Position numbers and translations under genes: made by a program. A stretch of 64,000 nt of DNA. Source: Lottia gigantea (lineage: Eukaryota; Mollusca; Gastropoda; Lottiidae). The stretch is from the NCBI RefSeq assembly GCF_000327385.1, contig NW_008706746.1, positions 7,916,714 through 7,980,713 on the forward strand, read 5' to 3'. The notes under the pieces were generated by a model, which was given only the letters and a program-made list of their open reading frames with translations, ran no database searches and had not been told where the DNA came from. Shown piece after piece: positions 43,261-53,814 of the stretch. The first letter of the stretch is position 1; each line of letters opens with the position of its first letter.

Positions 43261-44099
43261 GATTCCCTATTGTAACCTGGTGGTTTTATTCATCTTCATT
43301 TGCTCAATCAGGGACAGGGAAGTAGAACGTAAATCTTAATTTCGTTTCCTTAGTCTACAAACCAAAAAAGAAGTGGGCTTATGATAAGACAGTAAGTGAA
43401 TTGGAAGAGAAATGAAGTGAAGGGATCTAGAAGAGATTGATGTGATTTGTTTTATTAAATTCCAACTTTACTTTCCAACTTCCTTCTGTCGTTTATTTTA
43501 ATTATTCATTTCATTTAATTCTGATATACCACTAGTCTGACTTCAGTGTACTATTACACTGGACTATCTGAAAGAGTTTCAAAATAAAGTTACTATTAAA
43601 TCTTATTATTTTAGACTAAATTTATAATTATTAAGGATGAACCTTATCGAAAACAAAGAGAACAAAGAGTTATTGCTCTTGTTCGCAACGAACTGTCAAA
43701 TGTTGAGCTCGCAAACACTATATAAGTCACAATTCTGGATGGATTTTTATTATAGTTCTGTCAAAGGAGTTTAATAATTGCGCAATATTTATATTAAGAA
43801 ATATGATGGATTACATATTTTCTTTCATCACAGCGAAATCATTAAATTTGAGGAATAAATCTAGTTATTACAATATTTTCTACTTTAGGTAATATTTAGA
43901 TATCATAGTTTCTATATTCTTTAGACACCTTTCTAATCTAGAATAGTTCTGGTTTGCCATGGGTCTGTATTTGACTAAAAGTAATACAACTGTAAAACTC
44001 TATCATCAAATCTAGTTAGAGTTTGTAAGGTTTCTACAGTTTTATATAAATGATATTGGAGCAATTCATATTGTTAAAGATTGTCTTTCATCAAACCAG

Positions 44100-44480
44100 C
44101 TTACGTGTCCGTGCACACGAGCAGTCTCGGTAAATCGTGTGTAAAATCTCGTGTGTGCCCGCGCTTTCACGAAAAGATTATTGCGTTGCCGGCAGGATGT
44201 TGCCGAAAGGGTGTATAATATCAAACAAGTTTGATATTTATCGCCGATTGTTTTATCGTCTGAGCGTCATCATCCTATCAGATTCATTTTCCTTTCAATT
44301 GCATGATCTGTACGTGAATATCGACATAGTTGAAAACGACCAACTGGAGATTTTTTAGTCTCATTGTGTGCCCGAAACTGGTCGGTGAAATTCATGACAA
44401 GACTAGTCGGCGGCAAAAAATGCCGATTAAGTTTGTGTGCCCACACCATGAAGGATGTAAGTTTTTGTCCGTTTTCACGA
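44100..44480. repeat. CpG-rich repeat-like segment
   Basis: The motif TGTGTGCCC occurs three times (near 44151, 44365 and 44435) among CpG-rich words such as CGTGCACACGAGCAGTCTCGG, split as CGTGCACACGAGCAG and TCTCGG. An inner near-palindrome TATCAAACAAGTTTGATA lies at 44218. It looks like a non-autonomous mobile element, but terminal repeats are not clear. Confidence 0.35.
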
Positions 44481-45289
44481 GTTGTTTACCTGCATCGTGA
44501 TAGAAAAACAGTTCAGATTGTTAAAGTTTGTCTATCAGAAACTTTATTAAATAAAATCAAAACTCATCTATCTTCCTTAACCTCTGCGACTCTTTCAGGA
44601 ATTAAAATCTTTTTTCTGTTGTCGTTGATTCCATCTCCAGTCAGTTGTATGATTTAATCTTTCCTGTCTCTGCTTCTGTTTTATTACAATCTTCCAGAAT
44701 ACATAGAGTACAGTAGACTGTTTATAGACCGATAAGAGTTGAAAATTGAAATAAATATCGAAATTGTGTCCTAAATTATTTTTCTCTGCTTATTGAGATA
44801 TTGAATCCGGACATTGCCACGCCATGGCTTGTGTACTGAGAATCCCTGAAACAAGACTGAGCTGTTAAGATAGAAGATTTAGACTAGATATAGTGTGCAG
44901 ATTGTTTAGTAACTAATAGGCTGAACAAAAGAAGTAAATCATAAAAGGGTAGCATAAATCTCAAATATTTCCGTACTGTTGTAGACGAGTTTAACTATAG
45001 ACAAATTCTTGTTGTTGCTGGGCTCTACTTGCAGGTTGCAGGATGCAGGATGCAGGATAAGAAATACTCGTCTATATCAACTATAATTTACTTACATTCA
45101 ATAACTGAAGATCTACATTAATCCAAGAAGTATACTAGTGTCCTCTGGACTAATGTAGATCTCTTACAACGATTAGCAATATTACACTCTTATACATTCA
45201 GTTATCGCTCAAATATACTAGAAGTCTTCATAACTGGACATTTTATTCAAGTTGTTTCAGGCAACAAGTTCCAGACTGTTTACCAACAT

Positions 45290-45900
45290 CGAAGAGTGAT
45301 TTATATAAAACTGGTACTTTATTTGCAAAACGCTAGAATTCCCCAGTACTGGACTTTTCAGTCGAGATATTACAGACAGAAAGTTTTAGATTGGTTCTCT
45401 GCATGATAAAGAATTTATATCTACGTAGCCTTATATCTACTGATACTCTTCTGGGTAAACGCTAGATATCCTTGTTACTGGACTTTTCAGTCGAGATATT
45501 ACAGACAGAAAGTTTTAGATTATCCGGCATCGAAGAGGAATTTATATCTACGTAGCCTTATATCTATTGATACTCTTCTGGGTAAACGCTAGAAATCCTT
45601 GTTACCGGACTTGTCAGTCGAGATATTACAGACAGAAAGTTTTAGATTGGTTCTCTGCATGATAAAGAATTTATATCTACGTAGCCTTATATCTATTGAT
45701 ACTCTTCTGGGTAAACGCTAGAAATCCTTGTTACTGGACTTTTCAGCCGAAATATTACAGATAAAAGTTTATTAACCGACATCGAAGAGGAATTTATATA
45801 AACATAGCCTTATATCTACTGATACTCTTATAGAAATCCTCATTAATGGACATTTCAGTCGAGATATTACAGACAGAAAGTTTTAGATTGGTTATCCTGC
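45290..45900. repeat. Tandem repeat of about 129 bp, four to five copies
   Basis: The motif AACGCTAGAAATCCTTGTTA recurs with spacing 129, 128 and 129 bp (near 45330, 45459, 45587 and 45716), and a shortened copy starts near 45830. Each unit also contains CGAGATATTACAGACAGAAA and CTACGTAGCCTTATATCT. No open frame is kept across the units. Confidence 0.93.
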
Positions 45901-46097
45901 ATGATGAGTAATATCTATAGTTTAAAATACCAATCCAGTAATTTATTGTCCAAGCACACCTTTAATTAACTTCTATAATAATCAATCAATGATTCATACT
46001 ATAGTCAACTTCATCATTTTACATGGCTGGCATTCATTCCTTCATTATATTCTACTTTCTAAAGGGATTTGTCTATTATGACTAATACCGGAAAGGT

Positions 46098-46140
46098 GTA
46101 ACTGAAAATCGCAAATCGTCGCAGTCCGGTGTGACGGGTG
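46098..46140 (+). repeat. Second copy of the 42.3-kb MITE right end
   Basis: ATCGCAAATCGTCGCAGTCC then GGTGTGACGGGTGTATA matches ATCGCAAATGGTCGTAGTCC then GGTGTGAAAGGGCTATTA at 42312-42348. Confidence 0.55.
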
Positions 46141-46840
46141 TATAAAAAATGAATAATATGTGAACAAATTTAACCGAGTGCTACCATTCATTGTACAGAA
46201 CGTTTCAACAATTTACATTGTTATAAAATAACGTCAACTATTATGTAGGGATGTGTGTGCGCGCGTACGTTTTTTCTGTTCTATGTTATGCGCATTGTAT
46301 TATATCTAAATAAATGTATAGCAAATTGTTCCTGATGCGCAGTAGCATATAAAGTACTTAAATAACTAAATAACATCAACATTTTATCTCCTTAGTAGTA
46401 TCTTAAGGGAGACATTACAACAATAACATATTAACAATCATATATTGTATGTGTAGAGCTACCTTAATCTTCGTTCAAATAAATTGTCTTATTTATAGTA
46501 AGCTCTCTATGGATTTAGATCTCGGAAGTAGTTAATCATAAAACATTGCATACAAGTATTTAAAAAAAAATAGGGTTCTAACGATCCGAATCCGCAAAAC
46601 AAAATCCGAAATCCAAAACAACATATTGACAATACATTGAAAGTTAATGAGCTTTTCACATAAAGAAGTATTTCAATCATAAATGAGTCAGTATTTTATA
46701 ATAAATTGATATATTCAGTTGCTTTTTCGCACAGATGCTTGCTTGAGATAAAAGATTTCTCTATGATCCAATTCAAAATAATTATCGAAACAATGCTATG
46801 TGGTCTGGTGAAAGAGAGATCAGCTAGTTGTATAAAAAAT

Positions 46841-46935
46841 GTCGACTGCATCATCACCATCATCACAATGTCAAGTCAAGGTATTAGGAACTCATGAGTT
46901 CGTAATATACCTTGACATTGTGAAGATGGGTCGAC
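46841..46935. repeat. Imperfect palindrome bounded by GTCGAC
   Basis: A 95-bp imperfect palindrome is centred on AACTCATGAGTT near 46897. Both ends carry GTCGAC, and both arms carry CACAATGTCAAG followed by a GTATTA-like segment. It could extrude as a cruciform or be a small foldback element. It lies just left of the CpG-rich block. Confidence 0.7.
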
Positions 46936-46984
46936 TGAAGCTTCAAGGTAGACATTAAAACACATACCGTAACTCATAGGTTAA

Positions 46985-47300
46985 CACTATGTTCCCGGCG
47001 GCCACGACAGCCCCGTTTGCCCAAAAAGTACTGCCCATTGGGATTTTGACCGTTTTTGTCTCAATATCCAAGTTTTGTTAGGTTGTGTCCGAGTTTCCTC
47101 ACGGTTTATCACGGTATCCGATACAGGCCGTTGGGAAGCGGCCCTTCCAAGGTGCAGTAAGGTTCGGGCCGCGATCTACCAGGGATGCATGTATGTTGCT
47201 ACCGGTCCGATACGTTTTGATGGGATCGCTCACGTTGTTCACGTCTTCATCCGGGTCTGATGGTCTGTCTGCCAAGGCCTCCTATGGATCAAAAGTGAAA
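46985..47300. promoter_or_regulatory. CpG-rich block in AT-rich DNA
   Basis: By eye this is over half G+C with about twenty CpG dinucleotides, in contrast to the surrounding sequence. Such a block can be an unmethylated promoter region, an exon or a young repeat. It lies just before the candidate plus-strand exons. No TATA or initiator motif stands out. Confidence 0.3.
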
Positions 47301-47486
47301 GTCGCGCAGCTTGGAGCACGTCTGTATCCACAAGACAAAAAGAAAACCCCTCAAGCAATGACAATCATACTTCTACGAATAAAGAAAGAAGTCAAAGAAG
47401 GCACTGCACTGCCACTTTCCATTGACATCAATTCTGCCATTTTTAAAGATGGTCGAAAGCATCGATGTTCACCGAACATAATTTGG
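47085..47486 (+). other. Open reading frame of 134 codons, possible coding exon
   Basis: This frame is open for 134 codons in a CpG-rich stretch and stops at TAG 47487. It does not start with ATG. The second half (SKVKVAQLGARLYPQDKKKT onward) has a balanced, protein-like composition rich in Lys, Leu and Ile. The first half overlaps another open frame and could be non-coding. A possible donor (TTTG|GTAGGT) sits at its end. No family is recognised. It may belong with the candidate exons from 47947, or be part of an unrecognised repeat. Confidence 0.2.
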
Positions 47487-47946
47487 TAGGTTCGCTATAA
47501 TTTTGTCAGTAATTGAACTATCTGTATTACCTTCTTTAATCAAACCACACAGTCAATGAATGAATCACACAAAACGTGTTTTCATCAAAATATATTTTTC
47601 GCTGTTTATCATCATTTTGTTCATGCAAGCTCCTGTGACTCATGGAATTCTGCTTGACACTTAAAGAAATAGAACATGAGATTTGAGCAGCGGGGATTCT
47701 CAATACATACAGACTTAAGATGAAATAAACCACGTTTTTTGTTTTCTTTAATTGGGAAAGGCAGGTAATCAATGATGAAAAGCAGTGACTTGTTTTAAAA
47801 AACATTTTAGCCAGCCTATCCTTTTTCGATTTACACGGGATCTCGATTGATTCTTTATCCACACGTCCAGACGCTTTTCTGGTCAGTTACATAAAACAGG
47901 GAAACATCGGGTTGAAAATCTAATGGAACTAACTCGTCTTTTGCAG

Positions 47947-48397
47947 GAAAGGCAGCACGAATCTCCAGGGTGCAATGGGTCGAAATAAATGTCGAAAATA
48001 AAAGCGTTAATGCCTCATTTCTCTACTTCACGAGCCCTGAAATGAATTCCGATGTCGAACCCCGTACGGCCAGGTTAGTAAGCAAGTAATACGGCAATTG
48101 CCGTTAAGCTGAACATCTTGCAGAGCGCAAGAATGACTTTCAAGGTAGACCGTTTTCAAACAAGCATGTGATTCTGAGTCGCCTTCCGGGTACATTGTGA
48201 ATCATCAAACAGTACATCTGTGATGACATCTAGATAAGATAGCTGAAACAGTCGCTAGTCTTAAATAGACAATATGACTAATATCTCCATTCACCTTTAA
48301 TTGTTTTTACTAATCACTCTATGATTCATTAACATCGCTGCATTACTTTTTTTCCTGCAGGCCTTCTGACTACATGAGCTGCTTAAGTTTACTTTGA
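47947..48397 (+). CDS. Possible 3' end of an unrecognised plus-strand gene (two exons)
   Basis: A 127-nt open exon at 47947-48073 lies between a good acceptor (TTTTGCAG) and a donor (CCAG|GTTAGT). It enters in phase 1 and leaves in phase 2. A very strong acceptor (TTTTTTTCCTGCAG) at 48360 opens the next exon. Joining them keeps the frame for twelve more codons and ends at TGA 48395-48397 (PSDYMSCLSLL then stop). The reading includes SRVQWVEINVENKSVNASFL and is not like any family I recognise. AATAAA signals follow from about 48611. The upstream exon is uncertain: the open frame at 47085-47486 is a candidate, but its best donor gives the wrong phase for this reading. Treat it as a gene hypothesis. 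Confidence 0.3.
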
Positions 48398-48399
48398 TG

Positions 48400-50550
48400 A
48401 AAATGAACACTAGAAAGGTACCTTATATGTGTTATACTTATGTTTTCCTGCACATTCCACAAGGGTATAAAAGATCGTTCGTCAATGTCCCTATCTTAAT
48501 CTGACTCTAGATCTACCTGAACTTTATGTAGACAAATTACGGATTTGCATAGAAGTAAAAATCTATTAAAATATCTGTATATAATGAGGAATGGGGAATA
48601 ATTCGTTGACCAATAAAACAACTATGGTGAGAATATCGACCTGCTTGCTCAAAGGTTCCAGTTTTACTTTTATCTCCCTTTGGTACAATCACAATATCAA
48701 ACTGGTTCAAAACTCTTATTTCTTATTAATGGATAGTGGACAAACAGGTAGATTGACTCATATCATACACCAATCGTCAGACACGTATCGTCCGGTATCA
48801 CAAAGGCATAGATACGTACAACATTGATCAATTGATTGATATAAAAAACGAAGTATTCTCTGGAGAGCAATTATTTACAATGATATAATACGATACGAAA
48901 CAAAGGGACAGAATAAAGTGAAAAGAGATGTCACAGTGAATCAATTGTCAGTTTATTTGAAAATCATCTGTTGAATAAATTGTGAATGTCGTGGTTTGTT
49001 TGTTCAAGGGTCAATTATTATATTGTGATGTCACTCCTGTACTTGTTGATAATGATAGTCTTGTCATATATATAGTCCGAAACTGACTGACTTATATTCG
49101 AATGCAGTCGCGTTTCTATATATCATTAAATGGAAGTGCAGGGAAGGAACCACATAATTGTCCGGGAGATCTCACAGCAACAGGCATTTTAAAACCTATG
49201 TTATTTCTTAAGTTCTAATATTTAAAATGCAGTATTATTCCAGCTGAAAAGTGGTGTATGTATTGTTTTAAGTGGCAAAGAAACAGCTTTGATGCAATTG
49301 CAATTCTAAATTGATGCCGGCTTCGCATGAACTTAAGCTTTGCCCAGTAGGCAGTAGCGTATATAGGGGGAGGGGGGCTATTGTGTCTTTTTTGAGTGAA
49401 AATTAATCTCTCAAAATGCTCAAACTTCATTTCAGGCATCTGAAACCCGTTGATTTCAGGGGGACCCTGGGCAGCCCCGATCCCTGACCTCAAGGGGTTG
49501 TTCCTCTTCTGGCTTCGCCACCCCCCTCCATCTCCTTCATCCTCCTCCAGACATTTTCTGTATATGGCCTTGCTGGTAGGTGTGGAAGTTTTAAACCAAG
49601 AAGGTACTTTGTTAATATATACACGATTAAGCAGTCTATCCAATTTGATTGTATGACTCTAGCTTACCGACATCTGATAGATACAAACTATAACGAGCCA
49701 GATCACAGTCGGGGTGTTTCAGACTATAAACAGGATGACTATGAAATGGATTATAAAATAAAGGTAATCGTTACAATATCAAATACTTTGAGTCAATTTT
49801 AACAAATGTAATAATTAATAAAATTCAAGTGGTATGTTCTTTATGAACTCGTCAACACTGTAGTCGTATACTAGAGAAATTCCTCTATAACAGAGAAATT
49901 ATTGCCGGATGGGGGCATGGGAGGAATCGTCGGCTGGGAAGGAAATAGGAGGCATTACGGACCACATTGAACCATTTTGATATCTGGAGTATGGTTTTAT
50001 TTCCATTCATGGTTAATTGTTGAATACATTTTTTTGAGTGAAATAGTTTTCAAAGTGACTGATTTATTTAGGGAAGGAACAGATTTAAAAGAACTCTTTC
50101 GCGGAGGAATGATCTCACTGGGGCTGAGAAGCACTGCCGTAGAACATTGGCACCAAATGACATCCGAGTCTCCGTTTAACCAACAGTAACACAGTATCAT
50201 CATACTAGCAGGAAATCAGGAATTTTTTTCATCATAATCAAATCAAATATAGGCTACAGTCATGTGGTTGTTTAATTCAACTATTTAAATCGATTTTATA
50301 GACTGTTCAATTAGTTAAGTTTTCAAACTAATAGCAAAGTTTCTACAGTTTCATTCGCATTTATTTATGGCCAGTTTTCTCAAAAGCGACATTGTGATAC
50401 TTTGCTCAATATAAGTTGTTTCAAATTAAAAAGTTTTAGTTTGTTTACGATCAGAAGTTCGCATACATATAGTAAGTAATACATGATAATAGAATAAAGG
50501 GAGACAACTGCAGATATCCATATATGCTTCAGACTACAGAAGTTCTGTCA
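48400..50550. other. Region between the candidate plus-strand gene and the foldback
   Basis: AATAAA motifs near 48611, 48911 and 48974 could serve the plus-strand candidate. The remainder holds the G/C-rich fragment at 49340 and otherwise nothing recognisable. Confidence 0.5.
49340..49560. repeat. G/C-rich dispersed repeat fragment
   Basis: It begins with GCAGTAGCGTATATAGGGGG, ends in a C-rich stretch (CGCCACCCCCCTCC), and encloses more even sequence. Opposing open frames here look fortuitous. Confidence 0.4.
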
Positions 50551-50552
50551 AA

Positions 50553-50923
50553 ATTAATAAAATATGGGCAATGTGAAGAAAATAGTGCCAACGTATATAA
50601 AAAAAAGGCTTCCAATGGCATAACAGGCACAAATGAAAACAAAACCGTTTATCTGTTTGTGAAAGACTTCTGCTTTTATGTTGTTTTGGAAAATAGTCTA
50701 CAAGCATAATTCTTTGTATATTATATTCTTTTTTTATAAAAATTTACACCGGAGTCATAAGTAAGCAGTCCTTCGTCAAAAACACCAAAAAAGGAAAGCA
50801 GAAGTCTTTCACGAACGGATAAACAGCTTTGTTTACATTTGTACCTGTTATGCCATTGGGAGCCTTCTCTTATTTTTATATACGTTGGCACTATTTTCTC
50901 CACATTGTCTATATTTTATTAAT
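50553..50923. repeat. Foldback element with arms of about 155 bp
   Basis: The left arm (50553-50707) and right arm (50758-50923) are inverted copies with roughly 80-85% identity by eye, separated by about 50 bp. Shared blocks include GAAAATAGTGCCAACGTATA, CCAATGGCATAACAGG and GAAAGACTTCTGCTTT. A non-autonomous foldback DNA element or a local inverted duplication fits. No transposase and no clear target-site duplication is seen. Confidence 0.75.
50915..50920 (-). terminator. Candidate polyadenylation signal of the FReD gene
   Basis: This is the first AATAAA I see on the minus strand after the stop codon at 51184, about 265 nt downstream. It lies inside the right arm of the foldback repeat at 50553-50923, so the 3' UTR may end in that element. 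No transcript evidence is available. Confidence 0.3.
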
Positions 50924-51183
50924 AATAGAGAGATACGGATATGAAACATACCAAGGTTGGCGTAGTAGAACGTTTACAATAATTGTAATCAATAATGTTA
51001 CTCAAAAAGAGTATATATTGTAATGTTACCAATAATTTTAGGAATTTGTTTATCAATCGATGTCATTCCAATAAAAATTGTCATATCATAGGTAATAACA
51101 CTTCGTACAAGTGGTTCTAGGTAACTTAATGGAAATGAATTGAGACGAAGTTCGCCCGGATTTCCGTTGGTGCAGCCGAATAT

Positions 51184-52518
51184 CTAGGATCTTGAGTTGT
51201 CATAGACTTGAAATGAGATCGAATTAACCTGAACATCTTCACCATGGTAATGCACAGTGACGGGTTCCATTGGCTTCGTTAAGCTATATTGTGTAGCAAA
51301 CGCGTCGTGCCACCATCCGCCATTTTGTAACGCTGAACTGCATCCGGGTTTTTCCCAGGTGCAAAATGGCCGCGAACCGTTGATTGGTCCCAATGTATTA
51401 GAATCTGGCTCTCCATCTTGCAGTCCATAAGGTTCTTTCACTACTTCAAGTGAAGAATAGCTCAACTGATAATCAGTGCTTTCGGCGCCCACCTTAAAAT
51501 TTTTGTAAAAGAATTGTCCAAATAAATTTGAATCAGCAAATCGAGTAAAGTAAATCTGTAATTGATGTGTACCTGAATTCGTCAAGTAATGAATATTCTC
51601 CAAGCCCATCCAATACGCCTCGTTGGTTTCAGTTAAAACATACTTATACTCCTGCCATGTTCGATTCCAGTTTATGGGAACACCAAAACCTCTATAGAAC
51701 ATGATGGTCTTCCCGTCATTATAGTTACAAAATGTTTCAAAAGGATATGGGGCACCTGTCGACCACGTGAGCGTCGTCACATAATCCCATTGTCCTGGTT
51801 TGTTTTTGTATCCCAAATCAGCTCCTTCTTCACAGTCTGTAATACAAAAACACATTGAATTCAATTGATTAGGTTCTAGGGATCGGCCTATTACTTGGCA
51901 TATTGAGACATGCGCCATTACCGTGTCGAACTACTTGTCAAAATGTGGTTTGGCAATTTTCTTAGAACCGATTGATAGACCTACTTGATAGTACATAATT
52001 TGATGTTAAACAGGAGACATGTTAGGACTGGGGACTCTCCCACTCCAGGCGAGATCCAACCGAGATACGACCATCATTTTCTCAATGTAAACTAGCAAAT
52101 AACATTCAAGAAACCAGTGGTCTAACCGAATAATCTACATTTCTTTCTTATATTATGTTTGTGTCTAGAAAAAATAACGATACCTTTAATGTAACGTTCG
52201 CATTTCGGAGAAGCAAAACCATCGAGACACCGACAGTTGGTTCCATTCCAGATTCCACCATTTGCACAACCTTCTGCTGAAATCGGTTCCGTATTTTTGG
52301 TTGTCTGAAATAGAGACTGGTGGTTTTGATTTAGACATTGAGGAATAATGATCGATTTCAGAGATATATTAGATATATTATGAATTTGGGGATGAAGATG
52401 AATTCAGTTTGGCAGCAGTGACGGGAGGGAGTAGGGGCCAGAGAAATTGTTGAGATGGTTTCACACCACCAGGTATTAAAAAAATTCAATAATAAGAAAT
52501 GTGAATGTGGCTGGGGGG

Positions 52519-52555
<37 letters not shown>

Positions 52556-53087
52556 TATTAAATATAAAACAACTATGTCACACTGGGACTGTATTTGTCA
52601 ACTCTGTTTCGCTTCTGGAATTTCACTATACTTCATTTTCCCTTTTCGAGGTATATATTTTTAACAGCTATGTTAACCACAGTGTAATGGAAGTCGTTTT
52701 CTGCTTCACTCCCAAGATACCTCAATAGATGCTTTATTACAAAAGATATTCACTTACCTCAATCATTATTTTACAATTCAGATCCGAACGAAATGATTGA
52801 CAAGCTGCAAAATATACTCCATAATGAAACTGACAATTATAGCCTCCCGTACCAGCTGGACATGCAGTGATAGCTCGGCACCATGGAAGTCTGGAGCACA
52901 GAATTCCACACATTTTCAAAGACTTGGCTTCTTTTTCCTTTTCCCGTTTCCATATTTTTATTATTTTATTATCACAAATCTTGTATTTGATCTGAACATC
53001 AACACTAACACCAGACAACATCACGGTTCCAATCACTGATGAAATTATTACAAAATAGCTATACATAGTTATAGAGAACAAAAACAT
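51184..53087 (-). CDS. Secreted PAN/apple-EGF-fibrinogen-related domain protein, complete, 3 exons
   Basis: Exons run 53087-52758, 52304-52184 and 51836-51184, with GT-AG introns of phase 0 and phase 1, giving 367 residues. Residues 1-29 form a hydrophobic signal peptide. Residues 38-105 hold eight cysteines (38, 60, 64, 70, 76, 85, 96, 105) in a PAN/apple-like pattern (MCGILCSRLPWC). Residues 122-147 form a short EGF-like module with four cysteines (CANGGIWNGTNCRC). Residues 151-367 form a fibrinogen C-terminal domain: DC start, FETFCNYNDG, NWNRTWQEYK, WMGLENIHYLT at 226-235, and GGWW at 323-326. Sequons lie at NGT, NRT and NGS. FReD proteins usually bind glycans or acetyl groups and serve in recognition; that role is inferred here. 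The usual DxD calcium site and the cysteine after GGWW are absent. The start is the first ATG before the signal peptide. The MAM-domain gene lies upstream on the same strand. Confidence 0.9.
52513..52552. repeat. Poly-G tract in intron 1 of the FReD gene
   Basis: Six G, two T and then 32 G run without a break on the plus strand, so the gene's sense strand carries poly-C. It lies between exons 1 and 2. It could form a G-quadruplex, and its true length is uncertain because such tracts sequence badly. Confidence 0.9.
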
Positions 53088-53570
53088 GGAAAGCTAGAAC
53101 TGTCAACTATAGTTAGATCACCTCACTTACAGGTCTCTGTCTTTTATGTGGTTATACCTGTACGATTTCACAGTCTGGTGTCAATACATGACGAATAATA
53201 ATAGATTTTCTATCGAAAGTGACCATTCAAAACGTGCATTAGAGTGGCTTCCGATATACTCCAAGATCTGTGAACGGTTGTCAAGAATGCCAAAGTGATA
53301 TTTCTATCAACATTGAATATATCATCACAATGAAATTATACTGAGAAAAGTTCGCTAATCATACAACAAAATTAGTCAGTTGAATTCGAATTTACCACCG
53401 GAATTATATTTCAATTTACACCTGTAGTCAAAAACATCCGACACTAGTTCGCGCTCTAAATTTTCTAACTTCAGTAGTGATTCAGTCCGGTTTGTTGAAA
53501 ATCTCTTTTTCTAAAACCTTGATATTTACATGTCGAACTGCTCAGATAATGCGCAAAAGACAGAAAAAGT

Positions 53571-53810
53571 TCAGATATCTGACGGTCTGTCAAATACGTG
53601 TACAGACTGCAAATGTCCAGATATCCCACGATCTGTTCAAATACATCTAAAGACCACAGAAGCTCAGATATCTAGCGATCTGTAGTTGTCAAATACAGAA
53701 AAAGGTCAGATATCTGACGATCTGTACTTGCAAAATAAATAGTCTGACGATTTTGACAAATACAAACTGCAACAGACCAGATATCGTACGATCTCTACTT
53801 GTCAAATACA
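53571..53810. repeat. Degenerate repeats (CAGATATC...CGATCTGT) upstream of the FReD gene
   Basis: Five copies of a core CAGATATC followed by an ACGATCTGT-like segment and TCAAATAC begin at about 53572, 53618, 53665, 53707 and 53778, spaced 42-71 bp. They lie 480-720 bp upstream of the FReD start codon. The core contains short palindromes (GATATC, and AGATCG/CGATCT). They may be an ordinary decayed minisatellite or a regulatory array; the sequence does not decide. Confidence 0.55.
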
Positions 53811-53814
53811 AATG

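Larger units (their letters stand above)
33433..45285. other. Gene-free stretch with scattered repeats
   Basis: Besides the repeats listed separately (35093, 35325, 38316, 42090, 43020, 44100) there is a small direct repeat CAGGTATAATGAGTATTGTT at 39671 and 39707. No supported gene. Confidence 0.55.
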
